A stretch of DNA of 51,163 nucleotides. Origin: Acetobacteraceae bacterium. GTDB taxonomy: Bacteria; Pseudomonadota; Alphaproteobacteria; Acetobacterales; Acetobacteraceae. The position numbers and the translations under genes are program-made. The number at the start of each line of letters is the position of its first letter. The stretch's first letter is position 1. Below, piece by piece: positions 16,308-24,781 of this stretch. The notes under the pieces were generated by a model. It had not been told where the DNA came from and searched no databases. It saw only the letters and a program-made list of their open reading frames with translations. Location of the stretch: NCBI GenBank assembly GCA_030041375.1, contig JASHOA010000065.1, forward strand, positions 1-51,163, given 5' to 3'.

Positions 16308-17014
16308 CGCCGGCCCCTGGCGACTGCACGCTTGCCCTGCATGTAGAGTTGGGCCAGGACCGGCGCACTCTCGAACGCGCCAGCCTCCACAAGTGCCTGG
16401 GTGGCCTCGGGTTCAGCCTGGGCGAGCTTCTGCACCACGGACCTGATCACATCCATCGTCGCCTCGCGACTTGGCGCATGTGTCACTTGCACGGCCGTCG
16501 AGATTTGTTCCTGCGAGTAGAGTGCCGCGCCGGTCTCCGGCAGGGCATCCCATGCGCGGGCCGCATCGAGGATATTCTCAGCGAAACCGCGTCCAAGGGA
16601 CTTGGGGATACCAAGCTCGGCCATCACACCCCGGAGGACTTGATCCGTAGCCACCCGCACCTCGATCGGTGAGGCACCGTCGGCGCCGGGGAAAACATGA
16701 CCAATCGTCAACCCCGAAAGGTCGTATTCCCGACCATCCGCCGGGGCTCCGAACACGCGCTCGATCGCTGCATCGTCCGGGTCCGCTGGCGGGGGCTCAG
16801 CCGGCTGCACAAGCTCGATACCGTCCTGCGCCAGCCGTTGGCGTAATTCTTCCTGAGAGCCTGTCCAGTGTTTCGCCAGGGCGTTGGCCATGCGCTCCAT
16901 TTGCTCCGGAGTGAATGAGCCATCGCCTTGGCCGAGATAAGGCGGCGGGGCTGCCGGGGGACGCGAAGGGTCCTGTCCGGGAACAGGCGGCGTAGCGGGA
17001 GGGTTGTCACTCAT
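16304..17014 (-). CDS. Unknown protein between terminase subunits
   Basis: 236 residues, not recognised. The first 35 residues are rich in proline (PPVPGQDPSRPPAAPPPYLG). A helical segment follows (TPEQMERMANALAKHW), then a mixed region with DLSGLTIGHVFPGADG and a helical end rich in alanine and glutamate. No membrane segment. It lies between the small and large terminase genes, overlapping the latter by ATGA, so it is coexpressed. A scaffold or packaging accessory is possible but unsupported. Confidence 0.75.
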   Translation of the reverse strand: MSDNPPATPPVPGQDPSRPPAAPPPYLGQGDGSFTPEQMERMANALAKHWTGSQEELRQRLAQDGIELVQPAEPPPADPDDAAIERVFGAPADGREYDLSGLTIGHVFPGADGASPIEVRVATDQVLRGVMAELGIPKSLGRGFAENILDAARAWDALPETGAALYSQEQISTAVQVTHAPSREATMDVIRSVVQKLAQAEPEATQALVEAGAFESAPVLAQLYMQGKRAVARGRR

Positions 17015-17032
17015 GTTGGGTTCCTTTCAGTG

Positions 17033-17860
17033 TTACGGGTTAATCAGGTCGGTGATGTCGCCAAGCAGGTCCTCAATGCCTTCGGACCCAAGCGCGACGT
17101 GCATGGTGAAAGCATCCTCGAAGCCTAATTCACGGGCGCGCTGAAGTTCCTGGAAGGCCACATAGCCCTCTTGGCCTCGGGTGCACTGGCGCCGGGCAAA
17201 CTCGGCTGCACGCTCTGCTTTGGCCTCCGGGTTCCTGGCTACCCGGGCATACTCGCGCTCGAATGTCCTGAGATCGTCGCCCCGATCCGGCTTCGAGATC
17301 GGACGACCGACGCCACCGGGGCCATTCACATTCGGGGTCGTAGGTATCTCAGTGAACTCGGCCTCGATAACGTGGCCCAAGAGCTTCTCGGTTGCCGCGC
17401 GATCGAGGTTCAATTCCCGGGCGAGGCTGAGGATCTCCTGATCCTGCTCGGCCTCCGATAGCTGATGGGTCACAGTGATTTTCTGTTCGCTGAGACGGGC
17501 CATCCCACCCCGATCCAGGATCGCCTCGGCCGCGCGGACCCGATCAGCGGCTTTGCCGGCGCGATTGCTCGCAACCTCGACCAATACCGAGAGCGCCAAC
17601 GGCACATGCGTGCCAACGCGACGGATACTCTCGGCGTGAATTGCAGCTTGAATGCGAGGATCGTGGGCCAACTTGCCGGCACTACCGTAGCCGGCACGCT
17701 TCGCAGCCTCGGCAACGGTGCACCCGGTCTCGACCAGGGCCACGACGAATGCCTGCCATCGTTCCGGGAGTGCCTGCAACTCCATGGAGAGCCGGGGATC
17801 AGGCTCCGGGATGGCGGGTAGGTTATCGGCCACGATTACCATCCCCGCCGGGTGTGCCAT
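17033..17860 (-). CDS. Terminase small subunit-like protein
   Basis: 275 residues. Residues about 30-70 (ELQALPERWQAFVVALVETG, then CTVAEAAKRAGYGSAGKLAH and DPRIQAAI) show the N-terminal helix-turn-helix of small terminases, which recognise the packaging start site. A helical middle (ILDRGGMARLSEQKITVTHQ) follows and then a long charged tail. ATG 17842 (MVIVADN) is an alternative start. The 5' end overlaps the upstream small membrane-protein gene. Paired with the large subunit 740 bases downstream. Confidence 0.75.
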   Translation of the reverse strand: MAHPAGMVIVADNLPAIPEPDPRLSMELQALPERWQAFVVALVETGCTVAEAAKRAGYGSAGKLAHDPRIQAAIHAESIRRVGTHVPLALSVLVEVASNRAGKAADRVRAAEAILDRGGMARLSEQKITVTHQLSEAEQDQEILSLARELNLDRAATEKLLGHVIEAEFTEIPTTPNVNGPGGVGRPISKPDRGDDLRTFEREYARVARNPEAKAERAAEFARRQCTRGQEGYVAFQELQRARELGFEDAFTMHVALGSEGIEDLLGDITDLINP

Positions 17861-17991
17861 TCAGCCTCGGCCCGGGCTTTCCGGCGCCGGTCGTGGTCGC
17901 GTTGCCGCAGGACATCGTAGACGGCTGGCGTGAGTATGAAGATCAGCGCCAACACGACAATGAAAACCAAGTAGGCGATTATCCAAAGCAC
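17836..17991 (-). CDS. 51-residue single-span membrane protein
   Basis: Too short for most gene callers. GTG at 17991 has a clear AAAGGAG six bases upstream. The product starts with one strongly hydrophobic helix (LWIIAYLVFIVVLALIFILT, residues 2-21) and then a highly basic, arginine-rich tail (RQRDHDRRRKARAEAEW). Its stop lies inside the start of the terminase small gene, so the two are coupled. Topology would be N-out with a cytoplasmic basic tail. Holin-like or membrane-anchoring roles are guesses; I recognise no family. Confidence 0.6.
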   Translation of the reverse strand: MLWIIAYLVFIVVLALIFILTPAVYDVLRQRDHDRRRKARAEAEWHTRRGW

Positions 17992-18254
17992 GGAGAACTC
18001 CTTTCAGTTGTGAAACGGTGACATTTTCCTGATTTCCTCGGCAGATTTGCTTTAGCATGAAAAAATTCTGCGATCGCTTTCCGGGCATACCCGCCGGCAT
18101 ACCCCCGGTCTTTTGGCCGACGGATCACGATTTCCTTAGATAGGGACTGCCGATTTTCCTTGACGCCAAATTGCCGACGGCGCACATAGAGCGGGCGTGA
18201 CGACGGTTCCAGCCATCGCCACGCCCTGACACGCACAAACTCATGGAGAAGATC

Positions 18255-18494
18255 ATGCGTGCTATCAGCAAGCCTACCACCAAACCGACCGCAAGGGCGA
18301 ACGCCTTTGATCCTGATGCTGCCAGCAAGGAAACCATCGTGCGAACGTGCGAATTGCTGGCCAGCCTTTGGCCAGTCATCGAGACGCACGGCATTGCCAC
18401 GGTTGCCGAAGTGATGCGTGCGCTTGACCCTACCGGGGCCGAGGAATGGTTCATCGCGGCGATTGAGCGCGCGTTTGCCAGGCCGGAGGGCTGA
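18255..18494 (+). CDS. Small unknown protein of the element
   Basis: 79 residues from ATG 18255 (GGAG six bases before); an earlier ATG at 18243 lacks a site. The start MRAISKPTTKPTARANAFD is basic, then two amphipathic helices (ETIVRTCELLASLWPVIETH and VAEVMRALDPTGAEEWFIAA). No family recognised. It is followed three bases later by another small gene. These two and the recombinase are read opposite to the terminase genes. Confidence 0.6.
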   Translation: MRAISKPTTKPTARANAFDPDAASKETIVRTCELLASLWPVIETHGIATVAEVMRALDPTGAEEWFIAAIERAFARPEG

Positions 18495-18497
18495 CCG

Positions 18498-18665
18498 ATG
18501 GTTCTCTTCACAATACGGATTGAGGCAATGATCTCTTCGGCGGACGCCACGCTTGATGAAGCCACGCTTGAGGATGCTTCCGATCAAGTAGAACTGGGCC
18601 TGAGGGCAATCGTAGAACGCGTTGCCCCGATGTTCCCAGGAATAGCTTTCAAAGTAGTGTCGTGA
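18498..18665 (+). CDS. 55-residue unknown protein
   Basis: Begins at ATG 18498, eight bases after GGAGG and three bases after the previous stop. The product (start MVLFTIRIEAMISSADATL) is acidic and ends FPGIAFKVVS. The compact coupling to the gene before it and the good ribosome site support reality; function unknown. Confidence 0.5.
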   Translation: MVLFTIRIEAMISSADATLDEATLEDASDQVELGLRAIVERVAPMFPGIAFKVVS

Positions 18666-18809
18666 TGCTACGACGGTAGCGTGACGCTGGACTAGGTGGC
18701 AGAAAACCCTCCTGCAAAGGACCGCTGAAACCCCAGGCGGACAGCCAGCAACGAAGCCTTCACCAACCCCTATCAAAATCTTTTGTTTATGAGGCAAAGA
18801 GAAACCACG

Positions 18810-19430
18810 ATGAACACCAAGCGAGTTGCACTCTACCTGCGAGTGAGCACAGACCAACAGACTACCGAGAACCAGGCACAACGGTTGCGCGCGGTGGCCG
18901 AGTGTCGAGGCTGGACTATCGTCCAGTGCTACGAGGATGCAGGCATCAGTGGCGCCAAGGGTCGCGACAAGCGGCCCGCGCTCGATCAGATGCTCAAGGA
19001 TGCCAGCCGTCGGAAATTCGATATCCTGGCCGTTTGGAGCCTCGACCGGCTCGGCCGTAGCCTGGCCGATCTTGTGAGCACGTTCCAGCACCTTGAGGCT
19101 TGCGGAGTGGACGTGTTCATCGACCAACAGTCCCTTGATACCACCACGCCCGCCGGTCGCCTCCTGTTTCACGTCACGGCGGCATTTGCGCAATTCGAGC
19201 GCGAGATCATCGTCGCACGGGTCAAGGCGGGTATCGCGCGAGCCCAAGCGCGAGGCACCAAGAGCGGGCGCAAGATCGGGCGGCCGAAGATACCGCCGCG
19301 CACGGCCGAGGCTATCAGGCTCGCCCTGGTGGCCAGCCACGGGCTCAAGACGCACGCCATCGCGGCCGAGGCTGGCGTCGGCCATGCCACTGTCCAGCGC
19401 ATCCGGCGGGCGATGAACCTGGCTGCCTGA
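18810..19430 (+). CDS. Serine recombinase (resolvase/invertase family)
   Basis: 206 residues. N-terminal catalytic domain: ALYLRVSTDQQTTENQ with the serine of RVST, then DILAVWSLDRLGRSLADL and GRLLFHVTAAFAQFEREII, including the DRLGRS active-site arginines. C-terminal helix-turn-helix at about 165-200 (RTAEAIRLALVASHGLKTHA then IAAEAGVGHATVQRIRR). ATG 18810 chosen; ATG 18789 also in frame. Known: such enzymes resolve cointegrates or invert DNA. In this element it may be a cargo or a dimer resolver, as integration is done by the tyrosine enzyme. A strong terminator follows. Confidence 0.92.
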   Translation: MNTKRVALYLRVSTDQQTTENQAQRLRAVAECRGWTIVQCYEDAGISGAKGRDKRPALDQMLKDASRRKFDILAVWSLDRLGRSLADLVSTFQHLEACGVDVFIDQQSLDTTTPAGRLLFHVTAAFAQFEREIIVARVKAGIARAQARGTKSGRKIGRPKIPPRTAEAIRLALVASHGLKTHAIAAEAGVGHATVQRIRRAMNLAA

Positions 19431-19460
19431 TAGATCAGTCGTCACACTGACCGTCCCGAG

Positions 19461-19485
19461 AGCCGGCAAAATGCCGGCTTTTCTG
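19461..19485 (+). terminator. Rho-independent terminator of the recombinase gene
   Basis: AGCCGGC AAAAT GCCGGCT followed by TTTCT: a perfect 7-bp stem with a T-run, 30 bases after the recombinase stop. Confidence 0.85.
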
Positions 19486-19512
19486 TCTCGCACGTCGAGT
19501 AATCGCGCCCCC

Positions 19513-20271
19513 TCATCCCTCGGATTTCTCACCTCGCAGGACGGCCATCACATGCTTGCTGGCGTCGGCAATCGTCTCGTCGAGCGGTCGAATGGCTTCC
19601 GGGTGATTGAGGAAGCGGATGTCATTCGGCTTGGCGCCGGGGAAATTCCTCGGATTGCCGATGGCGGGATCACCCGCCACCCGGAACAGCTCGGCCTCGA
19701 CCAGGCGATACAGTTCCGAGAAGCCGGTCAGGCTGCCCGCCGGCAGCTTGTGGTTGTTCTTCAGTGTGCGGGCGATCTGCGCCCCGCCAGTGTCGGCCGC
19801 TTTCTCGGAGCGGGTAATCAGGATGCGCCAGGCTGCCGCCGCTGCTTCGAGGGCCTTGCGAAGATCGGCTGCCGCCCTGTCCCTCGCCCCGAGATGATGC
19901 GCCGTAGCCTTGATGTAAGACCGGCACTCATCGGCCGCCGCAGCCCGCGCCGTCCGGTTATCGGCCACGACAGCCGCCTTATGGGCTGCTTCCAAGTTGG
20001 CCACGGCTGCACGTGCCTCGCCCACCTTGGCCAGAAGATCATCTCGCGCAGCCGATGAGCCGGTTCCGGCAATAACCGCGAGGGCTGCGGCGGAGTGTGC
20101 CTGTTCCAGCCGGCTTAGCTCGGCCTCGGCGGCAGCTCGGTCCTTGGCGATCTTCGCCGCGAAGAATTGGTATTTGGGCGGGGGCAGCTCGAAGACCTTG
20201 GCGGGTTCGGCAGCCTCGGCAGCCTTGGGCTACTTGGCCTTGATGGCCTTTTTCATGTCAGCGAAGTTCAT
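19513..20271 (-). pseudogene. Coiled-coil protein gene with an in-frame amber codon
   Basis: ATG 20271 with AGGAG nine bases upstream opens MNFADMKKAIKAK, then TAG at codon 14 (20232-20230), after which the frame runs on without interruption for 238 codons (PKAAEAAEPAKVFELPPPKY and onward to the TGA at 19513). The body is alanine/glutamate-rich and helical (DRAAAEAELSRLEQAHSAAA), with a less helical C-terminus (FSELYRLVEAELFR). CAG to TAG is a one-base change. Either the gene is newly broken or the stop is suppressed. No family recognised; a scaffold-like role is possible from composition only. Confidence 0.6.
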
Positions 20272-20963
20272 CGAGGGTTACTCCTGTCAGTTGAAGGTGA
20301 GCGGGATAGGGTCCGGCTGCCCGCGCTTTGCCCACCATGGCGGATGGAACGCGGGCAGCCGGTGCGAGCACATGGCCATCCTCTTGGTCCGGTCCGGCCG
20401 GCAGGCTGCCGTGTCCAGAAGCGACCGCCGGGGTCCGGCGCCGCGAGGCATGTGCTCGATGGGAAATTCGGAAAAATGCCAGCCGGGGGAAATATCCCGA
20501 AATAATTCGTGAGGATAATTACTAAATGTCCATAATCCTCACGAAAAATATACCTGAACCCCGACCATGATTGTGCTGGGTTATAGAACCTTTGGGCCAG
20601 AGAGAGCCGATCCGGGTTGAATTCGGAAAATAGGGGGTCGGTATAAAAAAGGAACTCATGGGAGGCGAGCCAAACCCTATCCCGGGCCACGAATGGGAAG
20701 GCCCTCGCGCGCGATAGTATGTTTTTGCTCTCTTTGCATTCTTTAATAATATATATATATATCAAGTAGTTAGCCATGCGGTCTTTGATTGCGGTCTTCC
20801 ACCGGCCTTTGCAGCCTTCGAAGGCCGTCAACCCCGTTCTAAGGCTGCATACTAAAGTTGGGTTATAGGGCCTTGTTTCATATGGAAGGCCGCAAAGACC
20901 GTAAAGAAACACAATGAAAGAGGGGGCTCTCGGCCCGCGAACATCTGTGAAGCGGGACATGGG
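20272..20963. other. AT-rich non-coding region, candidate replication origin
   Basis: No convincing gene. The stretch is clearly richer in A+T than its surroundings, with ATATATATATATAT at about 20751-20764, the 11-bp inverted repeat at 20506-20545, a repeated TGGGTTATAG (about 20577 and 20860), and GCGGTCTT twice near 20779-20799 with an inverted partner AAGACCG near 20895. It adjoins the primase-helicase gene. Known: satellite and phage origins often lie beside their primase. An origin is inference. Confidence 0.4.
20506..20545. repeat. 11-bp inverted repeat TTCGTGAGGAT / ATCCTCACGAA
   Basis: Left arm 20506-20516, right arm 20535-20545, 18-base AT-rich spacer. Suitable for a dimeric DNA-binding protein; it may be an operator upstream of the leftward coiled-coil gene or part of the origin. 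Confidence 0.6.
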
Positions 20964-23132
20964 TTATTCCCCGTCCTTTTGCGGGTGAGGCCACTGCCAA
21001 ACCCATGTGCCATTGACGCCGCCGATCCTCTTGCTTCGGATGCGCAACCTGGCCTTGGCTTTCTCGACCGTTCGCCAACAAAAGCCACCCTCTTTCGCTT
21101 CCCTCCGGATATTGGCCGCAGGGTGGTCGCCGCCGGCCATGTAGTCCCGCAGGAAGGTCATGGCTTCCTTGAGGGCCGCCCCTTCGTCGCTCTGTTCCCC
21201 GGCTGCTTCGTCCGCCGTTGTTTCAATGGCCTCGGGATGCACTTCGATGAGAGGCACCGAATGCCATTGGCCATCGCACTCGACCGTCCCGGCATGGCTG
21301 GAAATTTCCAGTCCACCCGGATCGCGGGTGACGTTCATCTTGACCAGGGTGAGCAACCGCCATTCGGCCCGGTTCGGGTCTTTCAGATCATCGGGCCGGT
21401 CAGGATCACGCGAATAGAGCCACGTGGCCCGGCATTGGTTCAGGATACCGATAGACCCGATTGCTCTCTGAGCGGCTGAGCCCGAACCTTTCCGTAAATG
21501 GTTGATGGCAAGGACAGTCACTTTGCGTGCGGCAAGTAGTGTGCACAGCGGGCCGAGTATCCTGCGAACGTCCATGTTGTTGTAAGGATCACAACCCTTC
21601 GGGAACAGCGCACTGACCGGATCGACAATGACAAGCCGGACTGCCGGGTGCTCATCGAGGAAGCCGTTGAGGGACGTGAGATCGTCAAGCGTCCATGCAC
21701 CACGCGCGCCGGATGCCAGCTTCGTGCCATTGAAATAATGGATTTTGTCGAGATCAGCCCCGAGAGCGACCAATCGGGGCTTGAGTGTGTCGGACGGATC
21801 ATCCTCGGATGAGATAATCAGCACTTCGGCCGCAGGAGCCCGCCCGCCATCCGGCCATGCGTCGCCGCGTGTCACTCTCGCCGCGATGTATAAGGCCAGG
21901 GTGGTCTTGCCGAGACCGCCATCCCCGACAAGCTGACTGAGCTTCCCGGCCGGAAAGCGGTTCGGCCACAGCCATTCGACCGGATGTGCCGTGATGCTTG
22001 ACATGCGCAGGGTCTCGAAGCCCGGCCGAAATGCTTTGGCTGCCCGGACCGCCTCGCAGGCCCCGAATGCTTCAGCCGCCGCCGGGATTGCGTAGGGTGG
22101 CCCCGAATATCCACCCTCGACTGCGAGCCTGTAGATCGTCCCGAGCCCGGCAATATCGTGGTCGCGGTTGGGCTTCTCGCCAAGCTGCCGGAGATTGTCC
22201 TCCGGGTCATAGCCAGCCGGGCGGTAATCCTCCCCGGTGCGTTTGCGCCAGAGATAACCGTCCGACCATGCGTCCTGCCGCGCGTGGCATTGTTCGGCCG
22301 ACTGCGCTTCGGTCAGCGGTAATTGATCGTGCTCGATCGCGGTGGCGATCTTCCACCATTCGCCTCGATCCTCGGATGGTTTGATGAAGCTTAACCATTC
22401 ATCGAGCATCGCGGGCGGGATTGGCACTCCCGCTTGCGCGGACGGCTGGCGAGGAGAGGCTCTTTCCAGGCCTGGGCCGGTCACTGTCACATCGCGGAAG
22501 CCAAGCCGTGTCAGAAGCTCGGCCGCCCGCCTGGCGAAGTCCCTGAGCTTTTCCGGGGTAACTTCCGGCAGCTCTGCCAGCGGGAGGGTCAGGGGCTCGC
22601 CATTCAGTCCGCAATCCGAGAATGGCCAGCGGTAGGGTTTCCCGGTGTCAGGGTGAGTGCCGTAGGCTGCGACTTGCTGACCCTGGCCGAGTATCTCAAT
22701 CTTCTCGACGGTCCGGGTTGGATGAGTGCCCACGATGGTGATTTTTCCGATCGGGCTCGCATTGCGATAGCCGAGTGCGCATCCCTTCGAGCCAACCCGT
22801 TCTAAGGGAGAAATCCCCAGTGCCACCGCAGCGAGGCGACGCACTTTCCAGGCGTGCCGGCCATCCTTCAGGTCAATATCAATGACACTGAGCCGGCCGG
22901 TCCTGAGCCCGGTATTGGTGGCATTCGGGTGCAACCGCCGTTCGGCAGCAAGAGCTTGTGGCGTGTTGTCCCGTATCTGCCAGCCATCGCCTGCCGGTCT
23001 TTTGCCGTTAAGCGCGATCGGCTCATATCCGTTGGCGATCAGCCCACAATCGAGAGCGAACCGGATAAGCAATTCAAGTTCAGGGTCGGTTTGACGGGCC
23101 GGAAAGAGATCAGTGGCGGCTGCGCCGGGCAT
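20964..23132 (-). CDS. Bifunctional primase-polymerase / RepA-like helicase
   Basis: 722 residues. The N-terminal half is a prim-pol domain: GYEPIALNGKRP, catalytic acidic pair in LSVIDIDLKDGRHAW, and VGTHPTRTVEKIEILGQGQQ. A PriCT-like linker follows (EWWKIATAIEHD). The C-terminal part is a RecA-type AAA_25 helicase: Walker A GDGGLGKTTLAL, EVLIISSEDDPSDTLKPRL, Walker B RLVIVDPVSALFP and AINHLRKGSG, then a winged-helix-like end. ATG 23132 overlaps the stop of the preceding gene (TGATG), so the longer frame start at 23231 is rejected. Known: this architecture initiates replication in phages, plasmids and satellites. Confidence 0.9.
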   Translation of the reverse strand: MPGAAATDLFPARQTDPELELLIRFALDCGLIANGYEPIALNGKRPAGDGWQIRDNTPQALAAERRLHPNATNTGLRTGRLSVIDIDLKDGRHAWKVRRLAAVALGISPLERVGSKGCALGYRNASPIGKITIVGTHPTRTVEKIEILGQGQQVAAYGTHPDTGKPYRWPFSDCGLNGEPLTLPLAELPEVTPEKLRDFARRAAELLTRLGFRDVTVTGPGLERASPRQPSAQAGVPIPPAMLDEWLSFIKPSEDRGEWWKIATAIEHDQLPLTEAQSAEQCHARQDAWSDGYLWRKRTGEDYRPAGYDPEDNLRQLGEKPNRDHDIAGLGTIYRLAVEGGYSGPPYAIPAAAEAFGACEAVRAAKAFRPGFETLRMSSITAHPVEWLWPNRFPAGKLSQLVGDGGLGKTTLALYIAARVTRGDAWPDGGRAPAAEVLIISSEDDPSDTLKPRLVALGADLDKIHYFNGTKLASGARGAWTLDDLTSLNGFLDEHPAVRLVIVDPVSALFPKGCDPYNNMDVRRILGPLCTLLAARKVTVLAINHLRKGSGSAAQRAIGSIGILNQCRATWLYSRDPDRPDDLKDPNRAEWRLLTLVKMNVTRDPGGLEISSHAGTVECDGQWHSVPLIEVHPEAIETTADEAAGEQSDEGAALKEAMTFLRDYMAGGDHPAANIRREAKEGGFCWRTVEKAKARLRIRSKRIGGVNGTWVWQWPHPQKDGE

Positions 23133-23326
23133 CACTTGCTTCCCTTCCGTTGCTTCGCATTCGCGACTTGCGCGCGCCGGCGCTGTTCCTTGGCTTTCAA
23201 TCGCCGCACCATTCTCTCGGCCCGGTTGCATCTCTCTAAGACGGCCAGGATCGCAGCCGGCTCGGGGAGGAACCCTTCCGCTTCGAGCATGGAGCGGAGC
23301 GCGTGCAGTGGGCGTTGCTTGCTCAT
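23132..23326 (-). CDS. 64-residue basic protein
   Basis: ATG 23326 overlaps the upstream stop (ATGA) and the stop overlaps the primase start (TGATG). Product MSKQRPLHALRSMLEAEGFL, then PEPAAILAVLERCNRAERMV and an arginine/lysine-rich tail (RRLKAKEQRRRAQVANAKQR). Helical and strongly basic at the end, so nucleic-acid binding is plausible. No family recognised. Confidence 0.65.
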   Translation of the reverse strand: MSKQRPLHALRSMLEAEGFLPEPAAILAVLERCNRAERMVRRLKAKEQRRRAQVANAKQRKGSK

Positions 23327-23736
23327 GCGCCGCCCTCCGCCGCGATTGCCAGGTTTAGCCGGCTGAGAAGCTCTTCGAGGCGAGTGCGCTGATGAGCTGG
23401 CAATCGGTGGCCTGTCAGACGCTCGACAAGCTCGGTGTTGCCATAAACCCCACACCCGTGCACACGGATTTCAGCCGACGGAAATTGCTGGCGGTAATAG
23501 TCGATTGCTCTGCGCAGCACTTCCGCTGTCATCGGCCTGCCGATCTCGACCGTGCGGACGTGCAACGCCTCGCCCCGGCCAGGAGTGCCGCGATCGGCCA
23601 ATACCGACAACCGACCGGAAAATCGCTTGGTAAAAGCGCAAAGCTCTGCGATAAGGGCTGTTACCTCGTCCCTTCCTGCTTCCGTGGCCTCGATGGATTT
23701 ACCCTCCATCGGGGCCGTTTTCTTATGTGGATGCAA
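23323..23736 (-). CDS. Unknown protein of the early operon
   Basis: 137 residues, not recognised. It has a helical segment (EVTALIAELCAFTKRFSGRL), EIGRPMTAEVLRRAIDYYRQ and a C-terminal helix (RTRLEELLSRLNLAIA). No membrane segment or cysteine cluster. Overlaps both neighbours by 4 and 14 bases, so it belongs to the same leftward transcript as the primase. Confidence 0.65.
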   Translation of the reverse strand: MHPHKKTAPMEGKSIEATEAGRDEVTALIAELCAFTKRFSGRLSVLADRGTPGRGEALHVRTVEIGRPMTAEVLRRAIDYYRQQFPSAEIRVHGCGVYGNTELVERLTGHRLPAHQRTRLEELLSRLNLAIAAEGGA

Positions 23737-23947
23737 GGTTCAAATCTCCTTTCCTGGCTAGAAATCGTTTCGGCAAACAGTCACAGTCCGCGCAGGGCCG
23801 ATGGCCGAAGCGGACGAGGGTCTTGTCATTGGTCGGGTAGCCACCAATCCACAGCATGAACTTCCGCCAGTTCCGCGACTTGCGACGCCAGAAGCGCACA
23901 CTGAGCTGGTAGAACGGTTCATCGCGAAACACGCATGGGCGCGTCAT
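23723..23947 (-). CDS. Small aromatic and basic protein with CxxCxC
   Basis: 74 residues; GGAG eight bases before ATG 23947. Start MTRPCVFRDEPFYQLSVRFW, then RRKSRNWRKFMLWIGGY and a CADCDC cluster near residue 55 that could bind a metal. Rich in tryptophan and arginine. No family recognised. Overlaps genes on both sides. Confidence 0.55.
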   Translation of the reverse strand: MTRPCVFRDEPFYQLSVRFWRRKSRNWRKFMLWIGGYPTNDKTLVRFGHRPCADCDCLPKRFLARKGDLNLAST

Positions 23948-24248
23948 CGTTGGTTCTCCGGGCTGTTGCCGGGGAGCCTTCGGCAGTTAGGGGGATGCTC
24001 TTGTCGTGGTCCGCCGAGAGCGAAGAAATGGTGGTAGCAGCTACGATTTCGCCATCAGGGCCGACGATAAGCTGGCCCTTGGCGAGACGGGTATAAACTG
24101 CGCGCAAACCGCAGCCATGTCTTTCGGCTGCACGGGTGATGGCACCCCAGGCAGGCTGAAACTCGCACCAAATAGCGTGATGCCTACCCGAACGCGGCGT
24201 GCGTTCGGCCGGTGTCTTCCGGATAACTTGCCTGATCGGGCCAGTCAT
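23919..24248 (-). CDS. Unknown protein, possible HTH
   Basis: 109 residues. The middle (AWGAITRAAERHGCGLRAVY, then TRLAKGQLIVGPDGEIV) has the spacing of a helix-turn-helix followed by a beta hairpin wing, as in excisionase/AlpA-like proteins, but the match is weak. Ends with a polar tail. Overlaps the next gene by 29 bases. The ribosome site is only moderate (GGGAA). If it is an excisionase, its place between integrase and primase would fit. Confidence 0.5.
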   Translation of the reverse strand: MTGPIRQVIRKTPAERTPRSGRHHAIWCEFQPAWGAITRAAERHGCGLRAVYTRLAKGQLIVGPDGEIVAATTISSLSADHDKSIPLTAEGSPATARRTNDDAPMRVSR

Positions 24249-24452
24249 AGGCGCGGTTTCCCTGCGTTCGAGCCAATGGTTGAACTTTGGGAAACCACGG
24301 CCAGTTTTGGCCGTAGGCGCTTATCCGGGTGACTGGGGCCCATACCAAAGTGAGCTTCCCCGCTTTCGCGGCGAACAATTCATCTATAGCCTGGTGCGGG
24401 GAACAAAGCAAGAACTATCTTTGCTCCGCTCCCGGCGACACAGGGCCAACTA

Positions 24453-24755
24453 TCAGTTCACGCTTTTGGAGACTTTCGGGCCATATATTTCGGTCAGAAG
24501 GGGATCATCGTCGGCAACCAGATTTGCCTTCTGGCCGTCCGTCGTCATGATCTCCTCATCCCCCCGAATGCGAATGAAGAGCGGCAGGACCCGAGTTTGC
24601 TTAGGGTCCTTGGCTGGGCGCGGAACACCAAGGACAACCCCAGGTTTGCCGTTGACTTGGCAGAAGAGTAAGGCGACTTCGGCTTGCTCTATCAGTTTGA
24701 GTGCCGCACTGGCATCGCCAAGCAGGCGTTCACGAGTATCGTCGTCCTCAATCAT
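24453..24755 (-). CDS. Unknown protein, first gene of the early leftward operon
   Basis: 100 residues, acidic. GGAGG eight bases before ATG 24755. Start MIEDDDTRERLLGDASAALK, then a strand-rich core (EVALLFCQVNGKPGVVLGVP and RVLPLFIRIRGDEEIM). No family recognised. It lies next to the paired palindromes at 24843-24909 and a possible promoter, so its expression may be controlled there. The 204 bases after it (24249-24452) hold no supportable gene. Confidence 0.65.
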   Translation of the reverse strand: MIEDDDTRERLLGDASAALKLIEQAEVALLFCQVNGKPGVVLGVPRPAKDPKQTRVLPLFIRIRGDEEIMTTDGQKANLVADDDPLLTEIYGPKVSKSVN

Positions 24756-24781
24756 GTCTCATGCCTCCGCATTCACGGCGC

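Noticed and set aside
20268-20960. 230-codon leftward frame in the AT-rich gap
   Set aside because: Composition is erratic, it has no ribosome site or domain, and it covers repeats and AT runs better explained as non-coding.
24184-24411. 75-codon leftward frame overlapping the gene at 23919-24248
   Set aside because: TTG start without a ribosome site, overlap of 65 bases and no protein-like pattern.
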